DNA of 64,000 nucleotides from a virus, in IMG/VR virus record IMGVR_UViG_3300029319_000010, positions 1 to 64,000 of that record. One strand, 5' to 3'. Shown one piece after another: positions 21,283 through 31,631 of the stretch (its first letter is position 1; each line of letters begins with the position of its first letter). The notes below the pieces were generated by a model. It did not search any database. It was not told the DNA's origin and saw only the letters and a program-made list of their open reading frames with translations. Made by a program: the position numbers and the translations under genes.

Positions 21283-24200
21283 TATCTAAAACTATAATTT
21301 ACTTTTGTATTTGCTAATTTTAACACCATCTTTCTATTTTTTGAAACTGTTCTTCTTAATAGTATTTTATTATAATAATGTCTAAACTTCTTTCTTTGCA
21401 ATTGATTTTTATTATAATTTAAGTTTGCTTCATTTAAGTCTCTTATATACCCATTTAGCTGTGTAATAAATATTGACTCTGTAGCATCACTAAATTCACC
21501 TCTATCATAAGTAATATCCCAGAACTGATTAAATCTAAATTTCTGCTCCTCTTTACTATATAATATTCTTATATCATTTGCTGTTACTATTGGATAATCT
21601 GTAATTAAAGGTACATCATTTTTAGGATTAAGATCTAATGTTAATAATCCAGATACTTGTTCTGAGTTATGAATAATTGCCTCATCAAAGTTAAAATCAA
21701 GATCATGAAATCTATCTCCACAGTTATTATCTAAATTACCTTTATATATCCAACTCTCTAACTGATACTCTATACTCTTAACCGTATTAACTTGTTGACC
21801 AATTGCTTCAACCCATTCTATTTCCCAAGGATAGTCTTCATCATAATAATTTGTATATAAATCACAACGTACATTATGCTTCCAGGTACCTCCCCTTAAA
21901 TAACTTGGAGGAACTTGACAGACACCATCAAACAAACATGTTTTAGGAAATGGTTCCATATCCCCATTAAGGTAATCTTGATAATATCCTGGATCTCCTA
22001 AAAGATAAAAATCAGGACAATCTCCTTGTTCAGTTATAACAGTTTCTGGTGAAACATTAGAATCATCACAAAAACAATCTACTCTTCTACATATAAAACT
22101 ACCTGGGTTACATTGTCCAACAGGTGATGCAAAGTATCCTGATTCATCTTGAAATACAATTTCAAAACCTGGTTCATTATCACAATCACATATATTATCA
22201 CCATCAACTCTATATGTACAATCTAAACTAGCTACAACATCAATTGCAGGTTGAGCAAAAGTACCAGGATAAACTTGATAAGCACTTCTTGGATTAGCAG
22301 CAACTGCTCCTTGATAATCATCCATTATCCAAGCTTCATCCCACCACCACTGATCTACATCATAATAAATTTGTTGAAACTTATAAATAGACCAAACATA
22401 TTCGTCTGTTGCTTCTTGTCCTGCCTTAACAGCAATAACACCAATATTCATATGAGTTTGACCTAAAGCTGCAAAACAATCCGCAAGAGGATCTTCACCT
22501 GGTAAAAGACCTTGTGTAACTCCTACATGATTAGCAAATTCTATATTAGGATAGGTTGGAGTAACACAACCAGCAGGTGCAAAACTACTTGCCGCTTCAT
22601 GTAAGCCCAGCTCTCCAGTTCTCCATAACATAGCATTTAATGTAGGACCTGTACCAACACCATCATCAGCTAAACAGTTCTGTTCAAATTCACTATTATC
22701 ATCAACATCAGCACCAGCACCAGCATCTGTAATTATTACAGCTATTCTTTTTAAATTTGGATTATCAAATCTACTACCTGAGTGTGATAAACCCTGTGCA
22801 TTTACAACTGAAGCATCAGGATATTCAAATGGATCATCTGCATATACTCTTGCAGAATTTACAGCACCAGCATATGTTGTTGAACTATTACCAAGATCTG
22901 CTTGATCTAACTCTCCCAAGCCAGTATAGCCAGGAGCAATACCTATAAAATTTCTTATAGAAGAATAACTATTTGTAAAACGTAAATTTTTTCTATTAGA
23001 ACTTGTAATATCTAAATCACGGTTCACTGATGCAAGACCAGCCCATTGTACAATTGCTATTTGAACAGCACCACTAGTTATTTCAGCTTCTAGCTCTTCT
23101 ACAAATCTATCCATAAATAGCAACTCAGCTTTCCATGCAGCATCACCACTATATCCTGTACTACCTGATGCATCTACAGCAAGCACAATATCATAAGGAC
23201 ATGCTGCTGTTTCAGAAGATACATTGTCATCAAAGTTACCTTGTCTTTCTTCTACTTGTATTGTTGCTGGAAATTCTCCTGCAAGAAATTGTTCACATTG
23301 ACCTGTTGTAGGATTAAAATTAAAACCTGGAGGACATAATGGATCTTCTGTTATTTTAGATTTTGTAGTTAAGAAATGATTTAAACTTGGTAAAACTAAT
23401 TCTGGATGCCAATCATGGAATGATATCCAAGCCTTAGCTTTTGGGTCATAACTGACTGTCCATGATACATCTTCAAAATATTTTGTGTCATCTAAAGCAA
23501 CTGGTGTTGTTTGATCTATCAATCCAAGTGGCGCAGCCATTTCAAGACATTCACATGTCCAATTATTATTTGCATCTTGTATAGGTTCACATTCAGGTGG
23601 GCACTCAATTATCTCTGTAGTAGTTGTAACACCTTCAAATAATTGTATTGCCATATTATTAGCAACTTCCATATTATATCCTCCAATACCCCACTGATTT
23701 GGACCAGGACCAGATCTTGCTGCTGTATAATCTATATTTCCTTGAGTAGGTTCTACAACTGCAGGATAATCTGAAAGTAGTTCTGGAAATGTTCCATCAG
23801 GGTTTAACATGCTAGGATGAAGAATTTTTGGTTCAAAGTGAAAAGCCCACACTTGTAGTTGACCATTAAAAGCAAGTGCATCTTCATTTTGATAATTTGA
23901 TGTAGGATCAAATATATTATTATTCAACCAAGTTATAAAACTATCATTTTGTTCTAAATCATTATAAGAAGATGTTATTTGAGCTACCTCTGCATATGGC
24001 AAATAACCTATTAAAGGACCATCTGGAATATTATCAATATTAATACCCCATTCATTTTCTTGATAGAAAGATAAATCTCCTGGTTGTCCAGGATTTATTG
24101 ATAATGTATTTACCATTGGTGTAGTAGTAGGTGTTGCTGTACTTGTACCACTATCATATCCGTATCCATCCCCCAAGTGACTTGGTAGTGCAGTTGTATC

Positions 24201-27200
24201 ATACCTATCATCAATTTGTACATGAACTTTATTTACATCTGTTCTACCATTGGTATATAAATAATCTAAAGCTTCCCAAAATGCTCTAGTATTATTAGCA
24301 CCACCTGATATACCTACATCATATTCTTGATAAGCAATTTCATCCTCTTCACTCATAGGTATTTGATATTCCTCTAATCCTGTTTGATTACCTGGGAAAA
24401 GTACATTATTTGCCCACCATATTAATTGTCCAAAATCATCTGTAAAAGGTTGTATGTATCTACCTGCAGTATCCCAAGTTCTAATAGCTATTTGAACATC
24501 TCCATCAGCTAATTGTTCTCCAAAAGAATTTATAATATTTAATAAAAGAGCTTGAAGTATCTCTATATTGTCTTCTATATCTGCTCCACGTGTTACTTGA
24601 ACACTAAGTATTATATCAAACTTTGGTTTTGCAATAGTTGTTGATTCTGTTATATCAGGATCAACATAATAAACTCTTTCACATTTACCATTTCCTACAT
24701 ATGTAAATCCTTCTGGACAACATTCAATTTGAGGTAGTCCATCACATTTTGTTTGGTTATAAACAAAACCATCACAAGCATTAAACTCAATACAATCAGA
24801 AGTACAAGAAAAATCTTTTTTCATAAAATATACTAGATCATAATTAGGATCATATACTGATTGACAGCCTACACCTGCAACTGGATTATCAGACCATTTA
24901 GGACAAGTTTCTAATTCTGGAAATTGTTTAATTAACTGTGATGGTAAGTATTGATTAAACCATTGTTTCATACCTAGATTAGATATGTTATTTAATCCTT
25001 TACCTGCCATATGAAATATCTTACCCTGTGCTTGTGATATATAAAACATACCAGCTGGTGTATTAATAACACTTCTAGCACTTTCACAAGATCCATATTC
25101 ATGCGGTAAGTCTGCATTTACAAGATTTTGCATAGGTTGACTAAATAGTCCTCCATCACCAATAGTAAGCTTAGTACCAAGATCTGTTCTTAATGTATCT
25201 ACACCTTGAAATAAAGCTGGTGCTAAATGTGGGAATAAAATTACTGCACCGCTTTTAGATATAGGTTTAATGACATTTACTTGATTTTTAAAATCTTTAT
25301 AATTGTTTGGCAGGAATACTCTCCAAAAATCTTTTTTGGCTTCATTCTGAGCTTGTAATGAATATGCTAACCTTTTAGGGTAGTGTGTATTACATGTTTC
25401 TGCAACAAATGGATCATAGTCTCTTGGTTGTAATCTGCCTGAATTAATTCTAGTAGTTGGAAAGTTAGCATATGTAAGAGAATTGTCATACTTATAGAAA
25501 TTTCCTATTGAAAGAATTTCTGCATGAAATAAATCATTTATATCAGCATACTCTAACCAATCATAATGTCTTTTACCTTTTTGATCTTCATAATCTCTTT
25601 GAGCCACATTAATTTCTGACTCAACCCAAAAATCTTGAATTCCATTTACATGTGTATAAAAATATCTATCCTTTATATGGAAAAAACTTTTACCTCTTTT
25701 ATCATGTGTCTCATCTACAGTATCTGGACCAGAATTTATAGGTTGAACTGAACCATATGGATTAGTTGCTTGTAATGGTTCAAGTGAAATAGAACCCCCG
25801 TCAGCACCATCTCCACCTCCTTCATATCCTATTACATTACCGTCATCATCAAGTATTTCTTCCATATCTCCTCCGCTAGCATCGCTTCCATCAAAACTCC
25901 AATTCATAGTAACTAAACCAGGATCACCGTCTGGATATTGAATTCCTGTCATACCTTCACTTTTATCTACACCACCAATAGTAAAAGCTTCACACTGTAC
26001 ACTACCATCATCTAAATGAAAAAAACCATTAGGCATAGCACCATATAGAGAAGCTGGAGTATCTAACCATGCAAAGTTAGTTATATATCTAGCAAGGTTA
26101 GAAAGATCATATCTAATGAAATTTGCCCAATACATAGGAAACATTACATTTGCTCTAAGCCTGTAATCATAAGGAAAGCCATCAGGTTGACCTAATAAGA
26201 AGTCCCAGTAAAAAGGCATTATATTTTTTTCTGTATATCTATTTATATAACAATCACCTCCATATAGAGTGTCAGATTTTAATCTTGTATCAATATTAGC
26301 TATTAAAGTAATATCATCACCAGAATAACCTCCTTCAATTGATGGTAACTGATTCTTAACATATTGTATACCACTTCCAAACTCTCCATTAGTTATAGGC
26401 ACTTGTTTAACTTGATCAAGTTGACCATATTGATTTTCAAATTGTACTTTTAAACCAACATATTGTGCAGCAATATTTCTTGTAAAAGGTCTAGTAGGAT
26501 AAGTTGTATTACCTTCTTGACCTATAGTCCTTCTTGAATTGTCAGCACCATCAGCTCCTGGAGCTATATAACCTAACATCTTTGCCTGATCTCCTTCTAT
26601 TGGAAGGCTGCCATCAAGAAGCCCTTCATATCCTTCTCCTACTAATGCTACTGTATTTGGTCTAAACAAATTATTCATTTTAATAGTAGACGTCAAGTTT
26701 TGCATTGTATTTTTTACATATCTTGCTTTTCTACATCTTGTCCTCATAGGGGTATTTACACCTCCCTTATCTCCATCACCATCTAAATATTGCAACTCAG
26801 TTCTCCAATAAAGACCATGGCCATTATATTTCATAGCATAGTCTTGAAAACTACATAACTCATATATTAAGTTAATAATATGATTACCACCCTCTGCAGT
26901 CATATTTATAAACGCAAACACACCATACAAAGGTTGTAGTACAGCAGGAAGATCACCAAACCATGCTTCACCTCTATCATAATTAACTTGAACACCTCCA
27001 TCTTGATAACCACCTACCATACCTTGAGTAGTTAATGCAAAACCAGCAGTATTACCAGCCTGTGCTAGTTGTTGACCTATACCAGGAGCACCAAAAACAG
27101 TGGATGCAGTTGAAACAGTTTCTGTTCCAGCTGCTACACCTTGCTGTCCATATAAAGCTAATAAGTTACCACCAGAAATACCTGCACCAAGAAGTGGTGG

Positions 27201-29480
27201 ATTTACTGTTACCATAGGTTGTGGATAATCAACGGTTACTTGCCTTTTACCTCTTGTTCTTCCTATAGCATATCCTACACCTATAATAATTGCTATAAAT
27301 GCAGAAATATTTGTTAGTAGTTTTTGTTGTGGATGTTTCTCAGACACTTTAAATCTTCCTATACTTTGTCCAGTAGTAATACCATAACTTTTAATTTCAT
27401 AAGGACTTAAAAAAGGTTGATTAATAGATGTATCTGGAGAATGAAAAGTAAACATGTTTTTATATACAAATCTCCACTGTCTAGAAGCCGAATCAGGTAT
27501 AGTACCCAAACCTTGATATGGATTTGCATTATTTCTACTAGGGTATGCAAATTCAGGTATATCATCATCTGGTACATCACCTGGATCATGCAAGAATGCA
27601 TCACAACCTAAATCATTAAAAGGATAGTTTGCCATAACACCTATAGTGTCATTTGCTATACTTTCAGTAGAATCATTACCAACAGCATCTGGTGGTAATC
27701 TATATCCTTTCATATTTCTAGCTAATCCTTTTGCTATAATAGACTTATTGCCTTTTCTTGATCCAACTAATATTTCATAACCAACTATACCTGGCACTAA
27801 TGCACCTTCTCCTTGTGGATCTTCGCATACACCTACCGTTTCAGGATTTAATCTAGGTAATGCTATATTTTTAAACTTAACACCAAGAACTTGTATAGTT
27901 TGATTAAAATTAGTAGCCCTATGTATTGAACCAGTTAATGTAGATTGTTCATCTGGCATTTTATGATGTCTTATTGGTTTACCACATAAATCACCCCACC
28001 TCACTGGATCCATTGGATATCTTTCTGTTGATTCCCAGTATGCCATGTATCCCTCTTCAAAAATAATACCACCATCATTAGTTCTATAATTTGGCAAACT
28101 AAAAGGACCATCTACAGCATAACGTGCTGTATTATAAGATTGAAAAACCTTCTCTTCTCCAACATCTAAATTATTATTATCTCCGGCTGGAGTTAAATCT
28201 GTTACGGCTCCCATTGGTGGAGCATAAAATTCAGGGCCTCTACCAGGTATATGATATGAACTAGATTTTTCACCGGTATTATATATCCATCTAATAAAAA
28301 ATGCATACACTTCATCTCTCATAAATGTAGGCTTATTCCCTCCTTTTTTATAATAGTCAGCAGGAAATTTAGTTGACATCCATGTTGTTTCTATTTGATT
28401 TGCTAAAGGTTGATAATTAAAATCAAATCTTTCATATGGTCCTGATCTAATAAGATAGTCATTAACAACATACATCTTATCAGACTTTTCATAAACAGGA
28501 TTTCTTAAAGGTAAAAGTTCTATTGGAACTGATTTTAATGATCTATCAATATAATCTATCCCTATATGAGTTGTCTCCACACTATAAAAACCTATGTGTT
28601 TAGCAACAACCTCATTTTGATTATTACTTAATATAACAAGTTTAAACTCTTCAAATAAACCACCTCTATCTAAATTTCTTAGTTTAATATCTAATGAACC
28701 AGAAACATCTTCATGATCCCACAATGATTGTACATTAGAGACGCCTATATAATCACCTATTTGTTGTTCATTGATTGTATATGCTATAAATGCCTGATAT
28801 GATCCATTTCTTAACTGACCACCATTATCTGAACTAGATAAAATAACTTCAGGTGTATCCATTAAGGGAGCTAATCTTAGTAAATCACAATCTATTTGTA
28901 AAGGTTCTATTGGAACATATTGTATACAATCAGTATTTTCTATATCAACTACTTTCTCTGTCTTCCAAGGTATATTACTAATGTTCATTGTTCTAGATGG
29001 ATTTCTTCCATCATCCCAATATACTTGCCAAGTACAATCAAAATTTTCTTTTGATGCACCAGTAATTAAACAAAGTCTATTAAAATTTAAACAATTTTCA
29101 GGTGGACATTGTGTACTTGCACCATCATTAACTAAAGTTTCATAGGTACATTGACTATCATCAAAAATTCCTATTTCACTATTTATATCATCTGTTGAAT
29201 AAATAACCCACTTATCTCCATATAAATGTATTGTACCTATTACTGTATAAGTAATCTCTACACAGAATAAATTAGCTGGCTCATTACCTATTGCACCTAC
29301 ATCACCTTTGCTAGAATTATTTATAGCATTACGTGCATGTGTCCAATTATTTTTATCAGTTAAAGCAGCATTAGGGTCTTTACTCATACCCTTCAGAAAC
29401 ACATCTGTGTCTGTCTGCATAGTATTTTGCATACTAGCTTTACGCTGCCTTCTACTTTGATTTCTTCTTTTTTTAGCCAT
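21282..29480 (-). CDS. crAss-like tail hub/muzzle protein with inserted vWA domains, 2732 aa
   Basis: The N-terminal region ('DVFLKGMSKDPNAALTDKNN', then 'ARNAINNSSKGDVGAIGNE') and the C-terminal 100 residues ('KFRFNQFWDITYDRGEFSDA', then 'QLQRKKFRHYYNKILLRRTV') match, from memory, the large protein that follows the ring proteins in crAss-like phages and forms the distal tail (muzzle). Unusually, about 700 residues sit before that C-terminus. Residues about 1610-1800 form a vWA-like domain lacking the metal-ion motif, and residues about 2095-2330 form a vWA domain with an intact DASGS metal site. Short Cys-rich EGF-like segments flank them (about 1555-1600, 1940-1960, 2060-2075). A 'GGYQDGGVQV' motif occurs near residue 823. 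The likely role is a structural tail tip with added adhesive modules. Confidence 0.85.
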   Translation of the reverse strand: MAKKRRNQSRRQRKASMQNTMQTDTDVFLKGMSKDPNAALTDKNNWTHARNAINNSSKGDVGAIGNEPANLFCVEITYTVIGTIHLYGDKWVIYSTDDINSEIGIFDDSQCTYETLVNDGASTQCPPENCLNFNRLCLITGASKENFDCTWQVYWDDGRNPSRTMNISNIPWKTEKVVDIENTDCIQYVPIEPLQIDCDLLRLAPLMDTPEVILSSSDNGGQLRNGSYQAFIAYTINEQQIGDYIGVSNVQSLWDHEDVSGSLDIKLRNLDRGGLFEEFKLVILSNNQNEVVAKHIGFYSVETTHIGIDYIDRSLKSVPIELLPLRNPVYEKSDKMYVVNDYLIRSGPYERFDFNYQPLANQIETTWMSTKFPADYYKKGGNKPTFMRDEVYAFFIRWIYNTGEKSSSYHIPGRGPEFYAPPMGAVTDLTPAGDNNNLDVGEEKVFQSYNTARYAVDGPFSLPNYRTNDGGIIFEEGYMAYWESTERYPMDPVRWGDLCGKPIRHHKMPDEQSTLTGSIHRATNFNQTIQVLGVKFKNIALPRLNPETVGVCEDPQGEGALVPGIVGYEILVGSRKGNKSIIAKGLARNMKGYRLPPDAVGNDSTESIANDTIGVMANYPFNDLGCDAFLHDPGDVPDDDIPEFAYPSRNNANPYQGLGTIPDSASRQWRFVYKNMFTFHSPDTSINQPFLSPYEIKSYGITTGQSIGRFKVSEKHPQQKLLTNISAFIAIIIGVGYAIGRTRGKRQVTVDYPQPMVTVNPPLLGAGISGGNLLALYGQQGVAAGTETVSTASTVFGAPGIGQQLAQAGNTAGFALTTQGMVGGYQDGGVQVNYDRGEAWFGDLPAVLQPLYGVFAFINMTAEGGNHIINLIYELCSFQDYAMKYNGHGLYWRTELQYLDGDGDKGGVNTPMRTRCRKARYVKNTMQNLTSTIKMNNLFRPNTVALVGEGYEGLLDGSLPIEGDQAKMLGYIAPGADGADNSRRTIGQEGNTTYPTRPFTRNIAAQYVGLKVQFENQYGQLDQVKQVPITNGEFGSGIQYVKNQLPSIEGGYSGDDITLIANIDTRLKSDTLYGGDCYINRYTEKNIMPFYWDFLLGQPDGFPYDYRLRANVMFPMYWANFIRYDLSNLARYITNFAWLDTPASLYGAMPNGFFHLDDGSVQCEAFTIGGVDKSEGMTGIQYPDGDPGLVTMNWSFDGSDASGGDMEEILDDDGNVIGYEGGGDGADGGSISLEPLQATNPYGSVQPINSGPDTVDETHDKRGKSFFHIKDRYFYTHVNGIQDFWVESEINVAQRDYEDQKGKRHYDWLEYADINDLFHAEILSIGNFYKYDNSLTYANFPTTRINSGRLQPRDYDPFVAETCNTHYPKRLAYSLQAQNEAKKDFWRVFLPNNYKDFKNQVNVIKPISKSGAVILFPHLAPALFQGVDTLRTDLGTKLTIGDGGLFSQPMQNLVNADLPHEYGSCESARSVINTPAGMFYISQAQGKIFHMAGKGLNNISNLGMKQWFNQYLPSQLIKQFPELETCPKWSDNPVAGVGCQSVYDPNYDLVYFMKKDFSCTSDCIEFNACDGFVYNQTKCDGLPQIECCPEGFTYVGNGKCERVYYVDPDITESTTIAKPKFDIILSVQVTRGADIEDNIEILQALLLNIINSFGEQLADGDVQIAIRTWDTAGRYIQPFTDDFGQLIWWANNVLFPGNQTGLEEYQIPMSEEDEIAYQEYDVGISGGANNTRAFWEALDYLYTNGRTDVNKVHVQIDDRYDTTALPSHLGDGYGYDSGTSTATPTTTPMVNTLSINPGQPGDLSFYQENEWGINIDNIPDGPLIGYLPYAEVAQITSSYNDLEQNDSFITWLNNNIFDPTSNYQNEDALAFNGQLQVWAFHFEPKILHPSMLNPDGTFPELLSDYPAVVEPTQGNIDYTAARSGPGPNQWGIGGYNMEVANNMAIQLFEGVTTTTEIIECPPECEPIQDANNNWTCECLEMAAPLGLIDQTTPVALDDTKYFEDVSWTVSYDPKAKAWISFHDWHPELVLPSLNHFLTTKSKITEDPLCPPGFNFNPTTGQCEQFLAGEFPATIQVEERQGNFDDNVSSETAACPYDIVLAVDASGSTGYSGDAAWKAELLFMDRFVEELEAEITSGAVQIAIVQWAGLASVNRDLDITSSNRKNLRFTNSYSSIRNFIGIAPGYTGLGELDQADLGNSSTTYAGAVNSARVYADDPFEYPDASVVNAQGLSHSGSRFDNPNLKRIAVIITDAGAGADVDDNSEFEQNCLADDGVGTGPTLNAMLWRTGELGLHEAASSFAPAGCVTPTYPNIEFANHVGVTQGLLPGEDPLADCFAALGQTHMNIGVIAVKAGQEATDEYVWSIYKFQQIYYDVDQWWWDEAWIMDDYQGAVAANPRSAYQVYPGTFAQPAIDVVASLDCTYRVDGDNICDCDNEPGFEIVFQDESGYFASPVGQCNPGSFICRRVDCFCDDSNVSPETVITEQGDCPDFYLLGDPGYYQDYLNGDMEPFPKTCLFDGVCQVPPSYLRGGTWKHNVRCDLYTNYYDEDYPWEIEWVEAIGQQVNTVKSIEYQLESWIYKGNLDNNCGDRFHDLDFNFDEAIIHNSEQVSGLLTLDLNPKNDVPLITDYPIVTANDIRILYSKEEQKFRFNQFWDITYDRGEFSDATESIFITQLNGYIRDLNEANLNYNKNQLQRKKFRHYYNKILLRRTVSKNRKMVLKLANTKVNYSFR

Positions 29481-29490
29481 TGTTTAAACT

Positions 29491-30375
29491 TTAATAACTT
29501 TTAAACATGTCATAATAGTTACAATACTGAGCCTTTCTATTAACTTCCCATATTTTTCTCATCTCTTCAAATCCTGGTGTATTAATAAAGCCTAAAGCAT
29601 TATTTCTAGCAGCTCTTAATCTTTGTTCTACAAACTTAACTTGGTTACCAACATTCTCACCGTCAAATAACATATTTTCTAATATCCTTTGTTTTAATGC
29701 ATATTCATAGTATTCATTACAATAAGGATGATCTAACACTAAAAGATTACCTTCATCATCTTCCATATCTGCTTGATAATTTAAATAAACTTTACCCGTC
29801 TTAAAATTAGTCATTAAAAAGTTATCTCTTATTTCTGCTATATTAACTGCTTGAACATTTATATTTGGACAATCATCATCACAGAATACAGTATTTACAT
29901 CTCTAAATCTTAGTTGAAAAAAATCAGAGTATACTCTATACTGACTAGCTCCAATATATTGAATAACCATATATTGACTTTCTTGACTTGTATCATTGCA
30001 AGTTTTAACAACACATACATCATTACACTCAGGGTCATCACAAGGTCCTGTATCATCAGGAGATGGTACATATTTAGTTTGTGTAGTATCTACAACTGTA
30101 CCAGCTGGCATTGTATTATGTATTTTAAAACTATTGCACACAAATGCATAATTTAAATATTTAAAGTCTGTGGGTAACTTTGCTTTAGAGTGTTCTACAT
30201 CTAAAACTTTTTCTCTTGTTCTATGTATTCTTAATCCAAGATCATAATTTACTCTTTGAGCAACTTTAATTAATTGCTGAGGTTCAACATGACCTGCAAG
30301 ACTATATGCAGCAAAATCTATTGTTACATCTTCTAGCAATTGGTTAAAAGTTCTATATTTATTTGATACTGCCAT
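29491..30375 (-). CDS. crAss-like ring / tail stabilisation protein, 294 aa
   Basis: This soluble protein opens with 'YRTFNQLLEDVTIDFAAYSL', then 'QQLIKVAQRVNYDLGLRIHR', a pattern I recall from the connector/stabilisation protein next to the tail hub in crAss-like phages. A Cys-rich insert lies near residues 105-125 ('DPECNDVCVVKTC'). The C-terminal part is helical and predicted soluble. It sits immediately upstream of the hub gene (10-base gap) and its start overlaps the stop of the next ring-like gene. In crAss-like virions such proteins stack as twelve-fold rings between portal and tail hub. The assignment rests on recognition and position; which ring it is cannot be decided here. Confidence 0.72.
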   Translation of the reverse strand: MAVSNKYRTFNQLLEDVTIDFAAYSLAGHVEPQQLIKVAQRVNYDLGLRIHRTREKVLDVEHSKAKLPTDFKYLNYAFVCNSFKIHNTMPAGTVVDTTQTKYVPSPDDTGPCDDPECNDVCVVKTCNDTSQESQYMVIQYIGASQYRVYSDFFQLRFRDVNTVFCDDDCPNINVQAVNIAEIRDNFLMTNFKTGKVYLNYQADMEDDEGNLLVLDHPYCNEYYEYALKQRILENMLFDGENVGNQVKFVEQRLRAARNNALGFINTPGFEEMRKIWEVNRKAQYCNYYDMFKSY

Positions 30376-31046
30376 TATCTAAGAATATTTAATTTATTAT
30401 CTGCATCTTCTGCAGGAATTTTCATAGTATTCATTAGTTGGTTTACAACTTGTTGTTCTATTTCTGCAAACAAAAATTCAGGAACATATAAGTTTTGTAA
30501 ATATCTTGGTGTGCAATTATATTGTGTTTCACATTTATAATTCTCAATATCTCCTTCAAACACACCTTCTAATTTTATAGCATGCCAATCTATATTAGGA
30601 AAATACATATAATTATTTAACCACCAAAAGTATCTAGTTTTGTTATATTTAAATGATGTTGACTTTGTCATAGAAGTATATGTACCAGGATGTGTAGCTT
30701 GCAGCTCAGTTGATCCATCTATGCTAGTTACACTTCTAATTAATGGGCCCCAGTAACCTTCCATAAATATAGGAAGTTTATCTTTTGTTCTCATAATAGT
30801 ACAACCACTCTGTATTCCACTACATTTTGCTTCTACTTTATCTACTTCAATCAGTTCAACAAAAGGTAAGCTTTGCCATACACTATTGAATTTTTTAAGT
30901 TTATTAGTGCTATCTTGCCTTCTCATTAATAATTGAGCAAACTTAAGAACTAAGCTATAAATCATTCTATCAGTGACAAAAGCATCTTGAACTTCAGCTT
31001 TAGTTATTTGTCTAATCCTTGAGATTACATCTCCTATTTTTGTCAT
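30375..31046 (-). CDS. crAss-like ring (connector) protein, 223 aa
   Basis: I chose the ATG at 31046 ('MTKIGDVISRIRQITKAEVQ') rather than an in-frame ATG at 31076, because the latter lies inside the preceding gene, whose stop is at 31051. The N-terminal helix with 'AFVTDRMIYSLVLKFAQLLM' and a central beta-rich segment with Cys residues fit, from memory, a second ring protein of the crAss-like connector. It shares its stop region with the start of the 294-residue ring gene, which indicates translational coupling. The expected location is the head-tail connector beneath the portal. No catalytic motif is seen. Confidence 0.68.
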   Translation of the reverse strand: MTKIGDVISRIRQITKAEVQDAFVTDRMIYSLVLKFAQLLMRRQDSTNKLKKFNSVWQSLPFVELIEVDKVEAKCSGIQSGCTIMRTKDKLPIFMEGYWGPLIRSVTSIDGSTELQATHPGTYTSMTKSTSFKYNKTRYFWWLNNYMYFPNIDWHAIKLEGVFEGDIENYKCETQYNCTPRYLQNLYVPEFLFAEIEQQVVNQLMNTMKIPAEDADNKLNILR

Positions 31047-31050
31047 AGTA

Positions 31051-31569
31051 TTACTTTTTTTTGTACATATGAGCAACTTTTCTATTGTTACCCATTATAA
31101 TGTATCTTGTCCAATTCTTTGGATAAGTCTTTGCTACTGCTCTTTTAAACTGTCTTACAGCTGTAAATTGCCAAAGTTCTCTATTCCTAAATCTATACTT
31201 AGTTGTATAGTTAGTATAGAAAATTTTTGCAACTTTACCATCAGTATCCCAGTTTTTGTTTTGCAAAACCTTTCCATATTTTTTGGATAGTGCGTAATCA
31301 GTATTTACACTCTTAGCTGCAGGACAAGTACCTATAAATAAATAACCTAAAGAATAAGGAAGTTCAACGCCATCTCTATTTTGTATGACTTCCTGCCAAA
31401 TCTTCTCATTAAAAAATTTAATTATATTTTTTAATTTATCATTATCTATGTTTTTATAAGCAGGATATTTCTCCTTAAATTCTTTTAATGTTTCTATATT
31501 TAAAATACTAAATACCTTTTCACGGTATCTAGGAGCATTTAAATTAGGTTTTTTAAAGTTACTTATCAT
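31051..31569 (-). CDS. Conserved phage protein of unknown function, 172 aa
   Basis: A basic protein, rich in Lys, Tyr, Trp and Asn, with no membrane segment or signal peptide. The middle part 'ELPYSLGYLFIGTCPAAKSV' and the C-terminal 'RNRELWQFTAVRQFKRAVAK' look like a compact globular domain. I do not recognise a function. It lies between the phosphoesterase gene and the two ring genes, with a promoter-like element (31586-31597) just upstream, so it may head a short transcript with the ring and hub genes. A structural, connector or assembly role is plausible from context only. Confidence 0.6.
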   Translation of the reverse strand: MISNFKKPNLNAPRYREKVFSILNIETLKEFKEKYPAYKNIDNDKLKNIIKFFNEKIWQEVIQNRDGVELPYSLGYLFIGTCPAAKSVNTDYALSKKYGKVLQNKNWDTDGKVAKIFYTNYTTKYRFRNRELWQFTAVRQFKRAVAKTYPKNWTRYIIMGNNRKVAHMYKKK

Positions 31570-31585
31570 CTTGCACTATACATTA

Positions 31586-31597
31586 TAATTTACAAAA
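31586..31597 (-). promoter_or_regulatory. Candidate late promoter element (31586-31597)
   Basis: Minus strand TTTTGTAAATTA followed by TAATGTATAG, upstream of the 172-residue gene at 31051-31569. One position differs from the consensus. Confidence 0.35.
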
Positions 31598-31631
31598 AAA
31601 AGGGGATTAATAAAAGTTTAGACACTATAGA

